NCBI RefSeq assembly: GCF_002286985.1
Contig: NZ_NSKC01000009.1
Span: 1 to 64,000, forward strand
Direction of reading: 5' to 3'
Source of the DNA: Halorubrum salipaludis
GTDB lineage: Archaea; Halobacteriota; Halobacteria; Halobacteriales; Haloferacaceae
DNA: 64,000 nt
Part shown: positions 7,787 through 17,133 of the stretch, piece after piece
Numbering within the stretch: the stretch's first letter is position 1
Layout: each line of letters begins with the position of its first letter
Position numbers and translations under genes: made by a program
The notes under the pieces: generated by a model
What the model was told of the DNA's origin: nothing
Seen by the model: the letters and a program-made list of their open reading frames with translations, nothing else
The model's database searches: none

Positions 7787-8803
7787 TCAGATCCCCCGCG
7801 CCGCGAGGAACGCCTCCACCTCGTCTCGGCTCGGGAGCCCCGGCTGCGCGAATCGGGAGGTGCAGTTGATCGCGGCGACCGCGGCCGCGAACCGGACTCC
7901 GCCCGCGATACCGGTGCGCTCGGGGCGAGCGTCCCCGCCACCGCCGCTCTCGGCGAGCCACCGATCGATCAGCCCGGCGACGAACGAGTCGCCGGCGCCG
8001 GTCGCGTCGACCACGTCGACCTCGAACGCGTCGAACGCGGTGACCTCGCCGTCGGCGACGACCGTCATCCCGTCGGCGCCGTGGGTGAGGACCGCGCGCG
8101 GCCAGCGGTCGCCGGGCGGCGCGGAGCGACGACCAGCCCCACGGCCCCGCTGTGCGGCCGCGACGCGCTCGACCGCCGCGTCCGGGCCGCCGAAGTAGGC
8201 CGCGGCCGCCACGGCGTCGGCGACGAACAGGTCCGCGGCGTGGAGCAGCCGGTGGACCGTCTCCGGCTCGGTCCCCCGGCCGACGAGCTCCTCGACCGAT
8301 CCGGAGAGGTCGAAGGCGAGCGCGGGCGGGTCGGCGGCCGACTCGACCGCGTCGAGGGCCGCGCGCGAGACCGCGTCGGGCGTGTACCCGGTGAGGAAGA
8401 CGGTCTCGGCCGCGGCGAGCGCCTCGCGGTCCGCCTCGCTCAGTCGGAGGCGCCGGAAGCTCTCGCCCGCGGTGACGATGGCGCGCTCCCCCTCGGGGTC
8501 GCTGAGGATCACCGACCGGGTCGAGGGGTCGTCGCCGACCGCGACGCGCGAGGCGTCGACGCCGGTGTCCGCGAGGTACTCGCGCGCCCGCCGGCCGTAC
8601 TCGTCGTCGCCGACGCGGCTCACGAGCCCCACGTCGCGCCCGAGCCGGTCGAGCGCGACGCTGACGTTGGCGCCGACGCCCCCGAACGCGGTCGTCACCT
8701 CGCTCGCGAACGCGCCGCCGTCCGGCTCCGGCAGGTTGCTGACGGCGTACCACTCGTCTATCACCGCGGCGCCGACCGCGAGGATCGGGGGCGGACCGGT
8801 CAT
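7787..8803 (-). CDS. PfkB family carbohydrate kinase
   Basis: A 338-residue ribokinase-type sugar or nucleoside kinase. The N-terminal signature AFGGVGANVSVALDRLG and the C-terminal PfkB signature DATGAGDSFVAGLIDRW, with the catalytic Asp in the GAGD anion hole, are both intact. Substrate cannot be read from sequence. I prefer the ATG at 8801-8803 (MTGPPPILAVGAAVID). An upstream in-frame ATG at 8842 would add 13 charged residues and overlap the deaminase stop. It lies 25 bases after the deaminase gene, so the two are likely co-transcribed, suggesting nucleoside or base salvage. Confidence 0.85.
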   Translation of the reverse strand: MTGPPPILAVGAAVIDEWYAVSNLPEPDGGAFASEVTTAFGGVGANVSVALDRLGRDVGLVSRVGDDEYGRRAREYLADTGVDASRVAVGDDPSTRSVILSDPEGERAIVTAGESFRRLRLSEADREALAAAETVFLTGYTPDAVSRAALDAVESAADPPALAFDLSGSVEELVGRGTEPETVHRLLHAADLFVADAVAAAAYFGGPDAAVERVAAAQRGRGAGRRSAPPGDRWPRAVLTHGADGMTVVADGEVTAFDAFEVDVVDATGAGDSFVAGLIDRWLAESGGGGDARPERTGIAGGVRFAAAVAAINCTSRFAQPGLPSRDEVEAFLAARGI

Positions 8804-8828
8804 GGACGCCGCGACCGCCCGCTCCCGC

Positions 8829-9353
8829 TCACGCTCCGTCACCGTACACCGACTCGTGGAGCTCCATCGCGGCCGCCTCGGCGATCGGTCCCTCGACCTC
8901 GGTGTCGCCGTCGGCCCGGCGGATCACCTCGTCGCAGGGGATCGTCACCACGTCGCCGGTGAGCGCGTCGAGCGTCTCGCCCGCGACGCCGAAGACGACC
9001 CGGCCGATCCCGGCGTAGTGGATCCCGGTCGCGCACATCGGACACGGCTCGGTGCTGGCGTACATCGTGCAGCGGGCGCGCTCGTCCGGGTCGAGCTCGC
9101 GGCCGGCCCACCGCGCGAGGGTCATCTCCGGGTGGGCGGCGAGGTCGTCCTCGGTCAGCGTCTCGTTGTGGCCCTCGGCGACGATCTCGCCGTCGAGGAC
9201 GAGCAGCGCGCCGAACGGTGTGTTCCCCATCTCGACGGCCTCCTCGGCGAGCGCGATCGCCCTGTCGACGTACTCGCGGTCGGTCTGGTCGCTTTCGCCG
9301 TCGGCCCCCGGATCGGTCTGGTCGCTTTCGCCGTCCGCCCCCGGATCGCTCAT
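8829..9353 (-). CDS. Zinc-dependent nucleoside/base deaminase (CDA superfamily)
   Basis: A 174-residue cytidine-deaminase-like protein. Zinc ligands are H74 in HPE (H74, catalytic E76) and C104/C107 in PCPMC. HPE replaces the usual HAE. The arrangement fits the guanine deaminase / cytosine deaminase / TadA group rather than classical CDA. It hydrolytically deaminates a base or nucleoside. The N-terminus carries an 11-residue segment, DPGADGESDQT, twice (residues 3-13 and 14-24), an acidic expansion. I start at 9353 because that ATG directly precedes the repeat. It likely shares a transcript with the PfkB kinase. Confidence 0.85.
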   Translation of the reverse strand: MSDPGADGESDQTDPGADGESDQTDREYVDRAIALAEEAVEMGNTPFGALLVLDGEIVAEGHNETLTEDDLAAHPEMTLARWAGRELDPDERARCTMYASTEPCPMCATGIHYAGIGRVVFGVAGETLDALTGDVVTIPCDEVIRRADGDTEVEGPIAEAAAMELHESVYGDGA

Positions 9354-9405
9354 ACTCCCGTGTTCGCCCCCGGGCACCTAACCCTTCGTCCCCGAGGCGG
9401 TCGCG

Positions 9406-9412
9406 TTTATAT
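9406..9412 (+). promoter_or_regulatory. TATA box that decides the PHP gene start
   Basis: TTTATAT lies 23-29 bases before the GTG at 9435, the usual spacing for leaderless haloarchaeal genes. It overlaps an in-frame ATG at 9411, which argues against that ATG being the real start. Confidence 0.6.
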
Positions 9413-9434
9413 GTCTCCCGGCGCTATCTCGGCC

Positions 9435-10358
9435 GTGTCCCGCGTCACCGTCAGCATCGATCCCCACGTCCACTCGGACGACAGCTACGACGGCCACGAG
9501 CCGGTGGAGCTCATCCTGGAACACGCCGCGGAGATCGGGCTCGACGCGGTGGTGATCACCGACCACGACGTGATCGGCGAGTCGAAGCGCGCGGCGGAGA
9601 TGGCCGACGAGTACGGCCTGATCGGTATCCCCGGCGTCGAGGTGTCGACCGCGCACGGCCACCTGCTCGCGATCGGCGTCGAGCGCATGCCGCCGCGCCG
9701 GCGCCCCTACGACGAGACGGTGGCGTGGATCCACGAGCAGGGCGGCGTCGCGATCGTCCCCCACCCCTTCCAGCGGTCGCGCCACGGGGTCCGCGAGCGG
9801 AACATCCCGGTTCCGGGCTCGGCGGACGGGGACGGAGACGGGGACAGGGACGGGGACGTGAAGGCGAACGCCGAGGGAGGAGAGGCCAGCGCTGGGGGAG
9901 GAGAGCGAGCCGAACTCCACGAGGTCGATGCGATCGAGGTGTTCAACGCGTGGCTGTTCACCGGCTACCGCAACCGCCGCGCGCGACGGTTCGCGGCCGA
10001 GCACGGCTATCCGGGGGTCGCCGCGAGCGACGCGCACCAGCTCGAGTACGTCGGGCGCGCGTTCACCGAGGTCGAGATTCCGGATCGCGAGTCGGTCGAG
10101 GCGGTCACGGCCGACGACGTGCTCGACGCGATCCGGAACGGAACCACGCGGGTCGACGGCCGCCGCGCGCCGATCCGGATGGCGGCGAGACACTACGTCG
10201 GCGCGGCCGGCCGCAAGTCGGGGTACTACGCGCGGACCGGCGCGGTGCGGAGCGCGAGCGCCGCGCGCCGCGGGGTCGCCGAGGCGGTCTCGACCGTCAG
10301 GGTCGCGGTCTCGCAGGGCGCGCACCGCGCCGCGCGCGTCCTCTCGTGGGTGACCTGA
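9435..10358 (+). CDS. PHP domain metal-dependent phosphoesterase
   Basis: A 307-residue PHP-domain protein. Metal-binding motifs are seen in order: DPHVHSDDSYDGH, VVITDHDV, IPGVEVSTAHGHLLAIG, VAIVPHPFQRSRHG and AASDAHQLEYVG. The family hydrolyses phosphomonoesters or nucleotides. A Gly/Asp-rich acidic insert (SADGDGDGDRDGD) interrupts the barrel near residue 135. The C-terminal 60 residues are Arg/Ala-rich and may contact nucleic acid or phosphate. The alternative ATG at 9411 would add eight residues but falls on the TATA box. It lies 63 bases before the moeA pair. Confidence 0.85.
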   Translation: MSRVTVSIDPHVHSDDSYDGHEPVELILEHAAEIGLDAVVITDHDVIGESKRAAEMADEYGLIGIPGVEVSTAHGHLLAIGVERMPPRRRPYDETVAWIHEQGGVAIVPHPFQRSRHGVRERNIPVPGSADGDGDGDRDGDVKANAEGGEASAGGGERAELHEVDAIEVFNAWLFTGYRNRRARRFAAEHGYPGVAASDAHQLEYVGRAFTEVEIPDRESVEAVTADDVLDAIRNGTTRVDGRRAPIRMAARHYVGAAGRKSGYYARTGAVRSASAARRGVAEAVSTVRVAVSQGAHRAARVLSWVT

Positions 10359-10421
10359 TCGAGGCCTCCGTATCAGCCCGCCGGAGACGGGTTTTTGCCC
10401 GCGGGCCCGAAACGACCGCCC

Positions 10422-11672
10422 ATGAGCCACGACAGACGCGAGGCCGGATTCAAGCGGCGGACCCGCGTCGCGGAGGCGCTGGCGACGCTGCTCGACGCGG
10501 CCGCCCCCCACGGGCGGACCGAACCGGCGCCGGTCGCCGACGCGGACGGGCGGGTCGTCGCCGAGCCGATCGACGCGCCGGCGCCGGTCCCGAGCTACGA
10601 CCGCGCGGCGATGGACGGGTACGCGGTCCGCGCCGAGGACACCTTCGGCGCGTCCGACCGGTCGCCGGCCGTGCTCCGCGCCGCCGGCACCGAGGCCGAC
10701 GCGATCGCCCCGGGCGAGGCCGCGCGGGTCCACACGGGCAGCGCCGTCCCCGAGGGCGCCGACGCGGTCGTGATGATCGAGCGGGTGGAGGAGGTCGGGG
10801 CGGAGGTGGAGGCGTTCGACGCGGTCGCCGAGGGCGAGAACGTCGGCGAGGCCGGCGAGGACGTGGCGGACGGCCAGCGCCTCTTCGAGGCCGGGCACGT
10901 CCTCCGGCCCTCCGACCTCGGCCTCCTGAAGTCGGTCGGGCTCGACGCGGTCCCCGTCTACGAGCCCCCAACGGTCGCCGTGATCCCGACCGGCGAGGAG
11001 CTGGTGCAGTCCGACCCCGGCCCCGGCGAGGTGATCGAGACGAACGGGCTGACGGTCTCGCGGCTGGTCGAGCGGTGGGGCGGAGAGGCCCGCTACCGCG
11101 ACGTGGTCACCGACGACGAGGACGCGCTCGCGGCCGCGATCGAGGGGGACCTCGACGCCGACGTGGTCGTCACCACCGGGGGATCCTCGGTGGGCGAGCG
11201 CGACCTGCTCCCGGAGGTGGTCGACTCGATCGGCGAGGTGCTCGTTCACGGGGTCGCGCTGAAGCCGGGGCACCCGGTCTGTCTCGGCGTCGCCGACGAC
11301 ACGCCGGTCGTCTCGCTGCCCGGCTACCCGGTCGCCTGCATCGTCAACGCCGCGCAGTTCCTCCGCCCCGTCCAGAAGCGCGTCGGGGGGACGACCGCGG
11401 ACCCGTTCCCGACGCGGCGCGCGCGGCTCGCCCGGAAGGTACCGAGCGAGCCCGGCACGCGGACGTTCGCGCGGGTTTCGGTGGAGGAAACAGACGGAGG
11501 CGGTGACGACGGCGAGCCGGCCCTCCCCGCCGCCACGCCGACCCGCGCCAGCGGTTCCGGGATCCTGTCGAGCGTCGCGCTCGCGGACGGCTGGGTCGTA
11601 GTCCCCGAGCCGCGCGAGGGGCTCGACGCGGGCGAGGTCGTCGACGTGGAGCTGTGGGAGGCGAGCCCATGA
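10422..11672 (+). CDS. moeA: Molybdopterin molybdenumtransferase MoeA (first of two)
   Basis: A 416-residue MoeA, which inserts molybdate into adenylylated molybdopterin. It shows the family blocks SYDRAAMDGYAVRAEDTFGAS, HTGSAVPEGADAVVMIE, VIPTGEELVQ, IETNGLTVSRL, VTTGGSSVGERD, VALKPGHPVCLG and SLPGYPVACIVN. The ATG at 10422 is preferred to an upstream TTG. Its TGA overlaps the next moeA ATG in an ATGA arrangement, so the two are translationally coupled. Haloarchaea commonly carry two MoeA proteins; division of labour between Mo and W or between cofactor forms is suspected, not shown. Confidence 0.9.
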   Translation: MSHDRREAGFKRRTRVAEALATLLDAAAPHGRTEPAPVADADGRVVAEPIDAPAPVPSYDRAAMDGYAVRAEDTFGASDRSPAVLRAAGTEADAIAPGEAARVHTGSAVPEGADAVVMIERVEEVGAEVEAFDAVAEGENVGEAGEDVADGQRLFEAGHVLRPSDLGLLKSVGLDAVPVYEPPTVAVIPTGEELVQSDPGPGEVIETNGLTVSRLVERWGGEARYRDVVTDDEDALAAAIEGDLDADVVVTTGGSSVGERDLLPEVVDSIGEVLVHGVALKPGHPVCLGVADDTPVVSLPGYPVACIVNAAQFLRPVQKRVGGTTADPFPTRRARLARKVPSEPGTRTFARVSVEETDGGGDDGEPALPAATPTRASGSGILSSVALADGWVVVPEPREGLDAGEVVDVELWEASP

Positions 11673-13678
11673 GCGACCGCAAGGAGTTCCGCGACCTCGC
11701 GACGCCCGAGGCCGCCCGCGAGGCGATCGACTCGCTCGACCTCTCGCCGGCGCCGGAGGCGGTCCCCTTGGAGGACGCCCGCGGCCGGGTCCTCGCGGAG
11801 CGGGTCGACGCCGCGATCGACGTGCCGGGGTTCGACCGCGCCTCGATGGACGGGTACGCGGTCCGCGCCCGCGACACCTTCGGCGCCGACGAGGCCGACC
11901 CGGTCGAGCTCGACCTCGTCGGCGCGGTCCACGCGGGCGCGGCGCCCGAGGTCACCGTCGAGCCCGGGACCTGCGCGGAGATCTCCACCGGGGCCGTGAT
12001 GCCGGACGGCGCCGACGCCGTGGTGATGGTCGAACGGACGGAGGAGCTTGGCGGGGAGGGCGGACCGGGCGACGCCGCATCCGATCCCGACCGGATCGCG
12101 ATCCGGACCGCGGTCGCGCCGGGCGACCACGTGATGAGCGCCGGCGCCGACATCGCCGCGGGCGCCCGCGCGCTCGGTCCCGGAACGCGGCTGACGCCCC
12201 GCGAGATCGGGCTGCTGTCGGCGCTCGGCGTCGACGAGGTCCCCGTCGCGGGGACACCCCGCGTCGGGATCGTCTCCACCGGCGACGAGCTGGTGCGTCC
12301 CGGGGAGGACCTGGACCCCTCGCGCGGCGAGATCTACGACGTGAACTCGACGACGATCGCCGCGGGCGTCGAGGAGGCCGGCGGCGAGCCCGTCCTCTAC
12401 CCGCACGCCGGCGACGACTACGACGAGATGGAGCGGCTGCTCCGGCGCGCGGCCGACGAGTGCGACCTCGTGCTCTCGTCCGGGTCGACCTCGGCGAGCG
12501 CGGTCGACGTGATCTACCGCGTGATCGAGGAGCGCGGCGATCTCCTGCTCCACGGCGTCGCGGTCAAGCCCGGGAAGCCGATGCTGATCGGGCGGCTCGA
12601 CCGCGGCGGTGAGGGTGCGAGCGGCGGCAGCGACGCCGCCGACTCCCCCGCCGGCGAGTCCGCCTACGTCGGCCTCCCCGGCTACCCCGTCTCCGCGCTC
12701 ACGATCTTCCGGACGTTCGTCGCGCCCGCGATCCGGGAGGCGGCCGGCCAGCCCGAGCCCGCGACGGCGACCGTCGAGGGGCGGATGGCCGTCGGCGAGC
12801 GATACGGCGAGGGGCGGATGCGGCTGATGCCGGTGGGGTTGCTCGACCTGAACGACGGCGATCTCCCCCTCGTCTACCCGGTCGACAAGGGGTCGGGCGC
12901 GACGACGAGCCTCGTCGAGGCCGACGGCGTCGTCGCGGTCGACCCGGAGACCGAGTACCTCGACCGCGGCGAGCGCGTCTCGGTGCAGCTGTTCTCGCCC
13001 GACGTACGCCCGCCGACCCTGCTCGGCGTCGGCGAGGACGACCCGGCGCTCAACCGCCTGCTCGACCGCCTCGGATCGCCCCGATACCTCCCGGTCGGCT
13101 CCCGCGAGGGGCTCCGGCGGCTCCGCGACGGCGTGCCGGACGTGGCGGTCGTCGCGGGCCCGACCGACCGCGAGGTCGACGCCGTCGAGCTCGGCGGGTG
13201 GACCCGCGAGTGGGGGCTGGTCGTCCCCGACGGCAACCCCGAGGGCGTGACCGGACTCGGCGACCTGATCGACGGCGACCTGCGGTTCGTCAACCGACCG
13301 ACCGACTCGGGGCTCCGACGGAGCCTCGACGACGCGCTCGACGGCCTCGCGGCCGACCGCGACGCGTCGCGCCGGGATCTCACCGACCGGATCGACGGCT
13401 ACGGGCTGACGGTCCGGGCGTTCGAGAGCCCGGTCAGGAAGGTGCTGGGCGGCGACGCCGACGCCGGACTCGGGCTCCGCGAGACGGCGGAGCGGCTCGG
13501 CTGCGGGTTCGTTCCGCTGGGCGAACAGCGGGTCTCCGTCCGCGCCGCGCCCGACCGGGTCGAACGGGACGCGGTCACGGAGCTCGCGGAGGTACTGGAG
13601 GGTCTCGGCGGAACCGCGGAGGGCGACCTCCTCGCCGATCTGGCGGGCTACTCGCGGAACAGCCGGAACGATCCCTGA
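11669..13678 (+). CDS. moeA: MoeA fused to a periplasmic-binding-protein-like domain
   Basis: A 669-residue protein. Residues 1 to about 425 are a full MoeA (ASMDGYAVRARDTFGAD, STGAVMPDGADAVVMVE, VSTGDELVRPGEDL, SSGSTSASAVDVIYR, KPGKPMLIGRL, GLPGYPVSALTIF). About 450-650 is a LysR-substrate/PBP-like domain (NRLLDRLGSPRYLPVGSREGL, VAVVAGPTD, WGLVVPDGNPEGV, FVNRPTDSGLRRSLD, AGLGLRETAERLGCGF). This fusion is known in archaea and some bacteria and is thought to sense oxyanion or cofactor state. It overlaps the upstream moeA by four bases. The SGSTSAS block replaces the canonical TGGxSxG, a notable deviation. Confidence 0.9.
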   Translation: MSDRKEFRDLATPEAAREAIDSLDLSPAPEAVPLEDARGRVLAERVDAAIDVPGFDRASMDGYAVRARDTFGADEADPVELDLVGAVHAGAAPEVTVEPGTCAEISTGAVMPDGADAVVMVERTEELGGEGGPGDAASDPDRIAIRTAVAPGDHVMSAGADIAAGARALGPGTRLTPREIGLLSALGVDEVPVAGTPRVGIVSTGDELVRPGEDLDPSRGEIYDVNSTTIAAGVEEAGGEPVLYPHAGDDYDEMERLLRRAADECDLVLSSGSTSASAVDVIYRVIEERGDLLLHGVAVKPGKPMLIGRLDRGGEGASGGSDAADSPAGESAYVGLPGYPVSALTIFRTFVAPAIREAAGQPEPATATVEGRMAVGERYGEGRMRLMPVGLLDLNDGDLPLVYPVDKGSGATTSLVEADGVVAVDPETEYLDRGERVSVQLFSPDVRPPTLLGVGEDDPALNRLLDRLGSPRYLPVGSREGLRRLRDGVPDVAVVAGPTDREVDAVELGGWTREWGLVVPDGNPEGVTGLGDLIDGDLRFVNRPTDSGLRRSLDDALDGLAADRDASRRDLTDRIDGYGLTVRAFESPVRKVLGGDADAGLGLRETAERLGCGFVPLGEQRVSVRAAPDRVERDAVTELAEVLEGLGGTAEGDLLADLAGYSRNSRNDP

Positions 13679-14109
13679 CCGACGACGACCTCGGCGGCGT
13701 CGCCGTTCGTCGAGCTGGTGACCGTCATGTCGCTGACGCCGATCGATCCGCCCGACCTGACGACCGTCGCCTCCGCCCGGAGGTCGCCGGTCGCCGGACG
13801 GAGGTAGTTCGCGTTGAGGTTCACCGTCGCGACGCCGCCCGAGAGCGGATCCTCGAAGGCGGTGCGCTGGGCGATCCCGCCCGCGGTGTCGACGAGCGTC
13901 GCGGCGACGCCTCCGTGGATGGTGCCGCCGTCGCTGTTCGTCAGCTTGTCGTCGAACGGGATCGAGAGGACGACCCGACCGCGCTCGACGACGTCGACCG
14001 ACGTGTTCAGCCACGAGAGGTAGCCGTGCTCCTCCTCGATCCGCCGCTCGACGAGCTCGACCGCCGCCGCCGGGAGCGGCTCCATCGCCTCGACCTCGCT
14101 CCGGTCCAT
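13648..14109 (-). CDS. PaaI-type hotdog-fold thioesterase
   Basis: A 153-residue single hotdog domain of the PaaI/YdiI family, which hydrolyses acyl-CoA thioesters. The hallmark block is GTIHGGVAATLVDTAGGIAQ, with the catalytic Asp in LVDTAGG, followed by TVNLNANYLRPATGDLRAEATVVRSGGSIGVSDMTV. The 3' end overlaps the convergent moeA gene by 31 bases. The substrate is not evident. Confidence 0.9.
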   Translation of the reverse strand: MDRSEVEAMEPLPAAAVELVERRIEEEHGYLSWLNTSVDVVERGRVVLSIPFDDKLTNSDGGTIHGGVAATLVDTAGGIAQRTAFEDPLSGGVATVNLNANYLRPATGDLRAEATVVRSGGSIGVSDMTVTSSTNGDAAEVVVGQGSFRLFRE

Positions 14110-14352
14110 ACGCCACCGTCGGCGTCCCCCCGCTTGTAGCCCTCGGAACTCGCAACAACGGCTGCGAGGTTGGAGACGCTCGAACCGAGACGAGCACGTC
14201 CCGTCCGACGCCTTATCCGCGATACCGCGCCATCCGTCCCGTGACCTGACGCGTCGCCCGCGGCGGCCGAGGCGGGAGCCCGGCGCACCGCCGCGGCGGA
14301 GCGAGCGCGCCGGCTGTTCGCCACGGCGGTCGCCAGCCGTAGGTCCCCCGAC

Positions 14353-15240
14353 TCATCCGACGCCGAGCCGGATCGGGTCGTCGCTCGGCGCGAGCGCGAG
14401 CGACACGGTCTCGCCGAGCGCGAACCGTCTGTCCGGACAGACGAGCTTCGCGCCGACCGCCCCGTCCCTGTCCGCGAACAGCGACAGCCCCGTCACCCGC
14501 TCGCCGTTCGCGAGCACGTCGAGCGGTTCCCACGCAACCCCTCGGCCCCGCGCGACGCCCACGCGTGTCCCCCACAGCGACAGCGCCGTCCCGTCCGGGA
14601 GCGCGTCGAACGCGCCGCCGCCGGCGTAGTGCGCCAGCCCGCCGTCGAGGGGGACGCCGTCGTCGCTCGCGAGCGCCGCGAACCGCAGACCGGGAGACGG
14701 GTGGTTCGGCGCGTCGAGGACGACGTGCGTCGGCCCGCGTTCGACGACCGCGCCGGTCCCGTCCCACTGCACGGGCTCGACCGGCACGTCGACGTCGACC
14801 GGGAGCGACCCGCTCGCCCGGAGCGCGTTCGCTCCCGGCGGCCTGAACCCGAGGTGGACGTGGTCGTCGACCCACCGTCCGAAGAAACCGGACCTGGTCA
14901 GCGGGCCGAGCGCGTCCCCGACCGCGACGTGCTCGCCCGGCGACACCTCCGGGATCACGTGAAGGATCCGCGCGAGCGTTCCGGTCGCCGCGCCCGTCCG
15001 CCGACACCAGTCATCGTCCAGTTCGACGACGATCAGGTGGTCCTCGTCGGCGGCGTACGGCCGGTCCGGACAGCCGACGGTCCGCGTCTCGCGGACGACG
15101 CCGGCGACGGGCGAGACGCCCGTTTCGCCGTCCGGGTAGAGGTCGATCGCGCACCCGTCGTCGTGCGCCGGATACGGGGAGTTGAACCGCGAGAACCGCC
15201 GGTAGCGGTCGAGCACCGACGGCGGAAGCGTGACGGTCAT
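14353..15240 (-). CDS. Haloarchaeal protein with a degenerate M23 (LytM)-like fold
   Basis: A 295-residue protein, not a standard annotation. Residues 20-135 read like a lysostaphin/M23 peptidase: H26-(6)-D33 in AHDDGCAIDLYPDGE, GVSPVAGVVRE, LIVVELDD, ARILHVIPEVSPGEHVAVGDALG, and the late H127-V-H129 of DDHVHLGF. In true M23 enzymes the first pair is spaced HxxxD and the second His of HxH binds zinc; here the first spacing is longer. Haloarchaea lack murein, so a peptidoglycan role is unlikely. Residues 150-295 form a second beta-rich domain. No signal peptide is visible. Confidence 0.6.
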   Translation of the reverse strand: MTVTLPPSVLDRYRRFSRFNSPYPAHDDGCAIDLYPDGETGVSPVAGVVRETRTVGCPDRPYAADEDHLIVVELDDDWCRRTGAATGTLARILHVIPEVSPGEHVAVGDALGPLTRSGFFGRWVDDHVHLGFRPPGANALRASGSLPVDVDVPVEPVQWDGTGAVVERGPTHVVLDAPNHPSPGLRFAALASDDGVPLDGGLAHYAGGGAFDALPDGTALSLWGTRVGVARGRGVAWEPLDVLANGERVTGLSLFADRDGAVGAKLVCPDRRFALGETVSLALAPSDDPIRLGVG

Positions 15241-15326
15241 CGGATCGTCACGTAGGGGCGGACGGGCAAGTGGGCGTCGGCTGCCGAGCGTCGCTGTCGG
15301 TCCCCGCGTCGGACCCGACCGCCGGA

Positions 15327-17006
15327 TCAGTCGTCCGCGGGTTCGATCCCGGAGATCACGAAGCGCGCGCCGCCGGACGCCGACTCCTCGACGGTGAGCT
15401 CCCACCCGTGCGCTTCGGCGATGTCCCCGACGATGGCGAGGCCGAGACCGGTCCCGCCGCCGAGGGAGACGCCTCGCTCGGTCACCTCCGAGCGCTGGTC
15501 CGCCGGGACGCCCGGGCCGTCGTCGGCGACCGCGAGCGCGATACCGTCTTCCCGGCGCTCGATCTCGACCCGAACCACCACGTCGTCGCCGGCGTGTTCG
15601 ATCGCGTTGCGGAACAGGTTCGAGAGGAGCTGTTCGAGCCGATCGCCGTCGGCCAAGGCCGGCGCGTCGGGTCCCTCGACCGTCAGCGTCGCGTCCGCGG
15701 TCTCGAGCCGCGACCAGACGCGTCTGGCGGTCCCGTCGAGCGAGACGCGGTCGACCTCGTCGACGGACTTCCCGGCGGTCGCCAGCGACAGCAGCCCCTC
15801 GATCAGGTCGTCCATCCGCTCGTGGGCGTTCGCGGCGCGGTCGAGCGCGTCCTCGTTGTCTCCGCCGCCGTGGCGAGCCAACTCCACCGCCGCGGTCGCG
15901 GCCGCGAGCGGGTTCCGGAGGTCGTGGGAGACGACGCCCGCGAAGTCCTCCAACCGCTCGTTCTGCCGCTCCAGCTCCGCCTCGCGGCGCTCCAGCTCCG
16001 CCTGGCGACGCTCGCGTTCGGTCACGTCGCGGAGCAGGAACACGTGGCCGCGGTCGGTCCCGCGGGGGTCCGTGATCGGGTCCTCCTGGATGTCGAACTG
16101 GCGTCCGCCGATCGTGATCGGGTGTTCGACGCCGACCTCCAGGCGGGGGAACACGTCCGAGAGCGACGATTCGACCGCTTCCGGGGGCAAGAGCTCCTCT
16201 GCCGCGGGGTTGAGGTCTCGAATCCGACCATCGGAGCCGGCGACGATCACGGGGTCCTGCATCACCTCGACGGCGGTGTCTCGGGCGACGACCGCGGCGT
16301 CGAGCGTCCCGAGCCAGAAGACGGTCCCGTACAGGAAGACACCGTGGACCACGAGCCCTGTCGGGAACCACGCGAGGTTCGCGTAGCTCCCCACGTCGAC
16401 GACCGTGACGATCCCGCCCAGGAACGGAAACAGGGTCCCGAGCAGGATCACGAACGTCTGGAGCCGGTAACGGTTCCCGGTCCGACGGTACAGGTCGACG
16501 ACGACGAGGACGCCGGCGATACACAGCCCGTAGGCGTACAGCACGAACGCCACGTCCGCGATCCCGAGTTCGAACGAGAGCAGCGTGAACGGGCCCTCGA
16601 CGACCGCGGTCAGGGCGCGTCGCGAGAGCCCGTGCGTCCCGCTCGACCAGGCGGCCAGCACCCAGACGAACGGCGGGGCCGCGAGCGCGACGGTCCGATT
16701 CTCGGTGCGCCACCGGTCGTGACCCGAGAACGCAAGGACGAACGCCATCCAGATCCCGGGGACCGCGGCGACGAGCGGGGTGGAAAGGTTGAGCGCGACG
16801 ACCATCGCCAGCTCGCTCGCGCTGGCGACTCTCACCGCGTACAGAAGCGAGATGCCGCCGCCACAGAGCAGGTAGAGCGCGACCTCGGTGCCGCCTGGTT
16901 CCTCCCGGTCGGTCCACGCGACGTACCCGAGCCCCAGTCCGATGACCCCGGCCAGCAGGCAGGCTGCGAGGTACGCCTGCACCGGCAGCGCGCCGAGATC
17001 GCTCAT
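15327..17006 (-). CDS. Membrane sensor histidine kinase (7TM-PAS-HisKA-HATPase)
   Basis: A 559-residue kinase. Residues 8-235 hold about seven hydrophobic segments matching the histidine-kinase N-terminal 7TM sensor region common in haloarchaea. A PAS domain spans about 245-330, then a short coiled coil rich in Arg/Glu. The phospho-accepting H361 lies in VVSHDLRNPLAA. The ATP-binding domain follows, with N (LFRNAIEHA), G1 (DDGPGVP) and G2 (GTGLGLAI) boxes. No response regulator gene is next to it. The signal sensed is unknown. Confidence 0.9.
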   Translation of the reverse strand: MSDLGALPVQAYLAACLLAGVIGLGLGYVAWTDREEPGGTEVALYLLCGGGISLLYAVRVASASELAMVVALNLSTPLVAAVPGIWMAFVLAFSGHDRWRTENRTVALAAPPFVWVLAAWSSGTHGLSRRALTAVVEGPFTLLSFELGIADVAFVLYAYGLCIAGVLVVVDLYRRTGNRYRLQTFVILLGTLFPFLGGIVTVVDVGSYANLAWFPTGLVVHGVFLYGTVFWLGTLDAAVVARDTAVEVMQDPVIVAGSDGRIRDLNPAAEELLPPEAVESSLSDVFPRLEVGVEHPITIGGRQFDIQEDPITDPRGTDRGHVFLLRDVTERERRQAELERREAELERQNERLEDFAGVVSHDLRNPLAAATAAVELARHGGGDNEDALDRAANAHERMDDLIEGLLSLATAGKSVDEVDRVSLDGTARRVWSRLETADATLTVEGPDAPALADGDRLEQLLSNLFRNAIEHAGDDVVVRVEIERREDGIALAVADDGPGVPADQRSEVTERGVSLGGGTGLGLAIVGDIAEAHGWELTVEESASGGARFVISGIEPADD

Positions 17007-17133
17007 CGTTACCAGACACAGTCAGAGGGTCGGCAAAACCTTTGTGTCACGCGCTCGCGACGCCCCCGAACCGGGATGACGCGCGTCTGCCGCGCGTCGC
17101 AAGCGGCTTGTCCGACGGTCCCCTTTCGCCGAT

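Noticed and set aside
9411-9434. ATG at 9411 as start of the PHP protein
   Set aside because: It overlaps the TTTATAT box; the GTG at 9435 has the right spacing.
14110-14352. A CTTATCC box suggesting a gene in this 243-base gap
   Set aside because: No start codon at the right distance opens more than a few codons on either strand.
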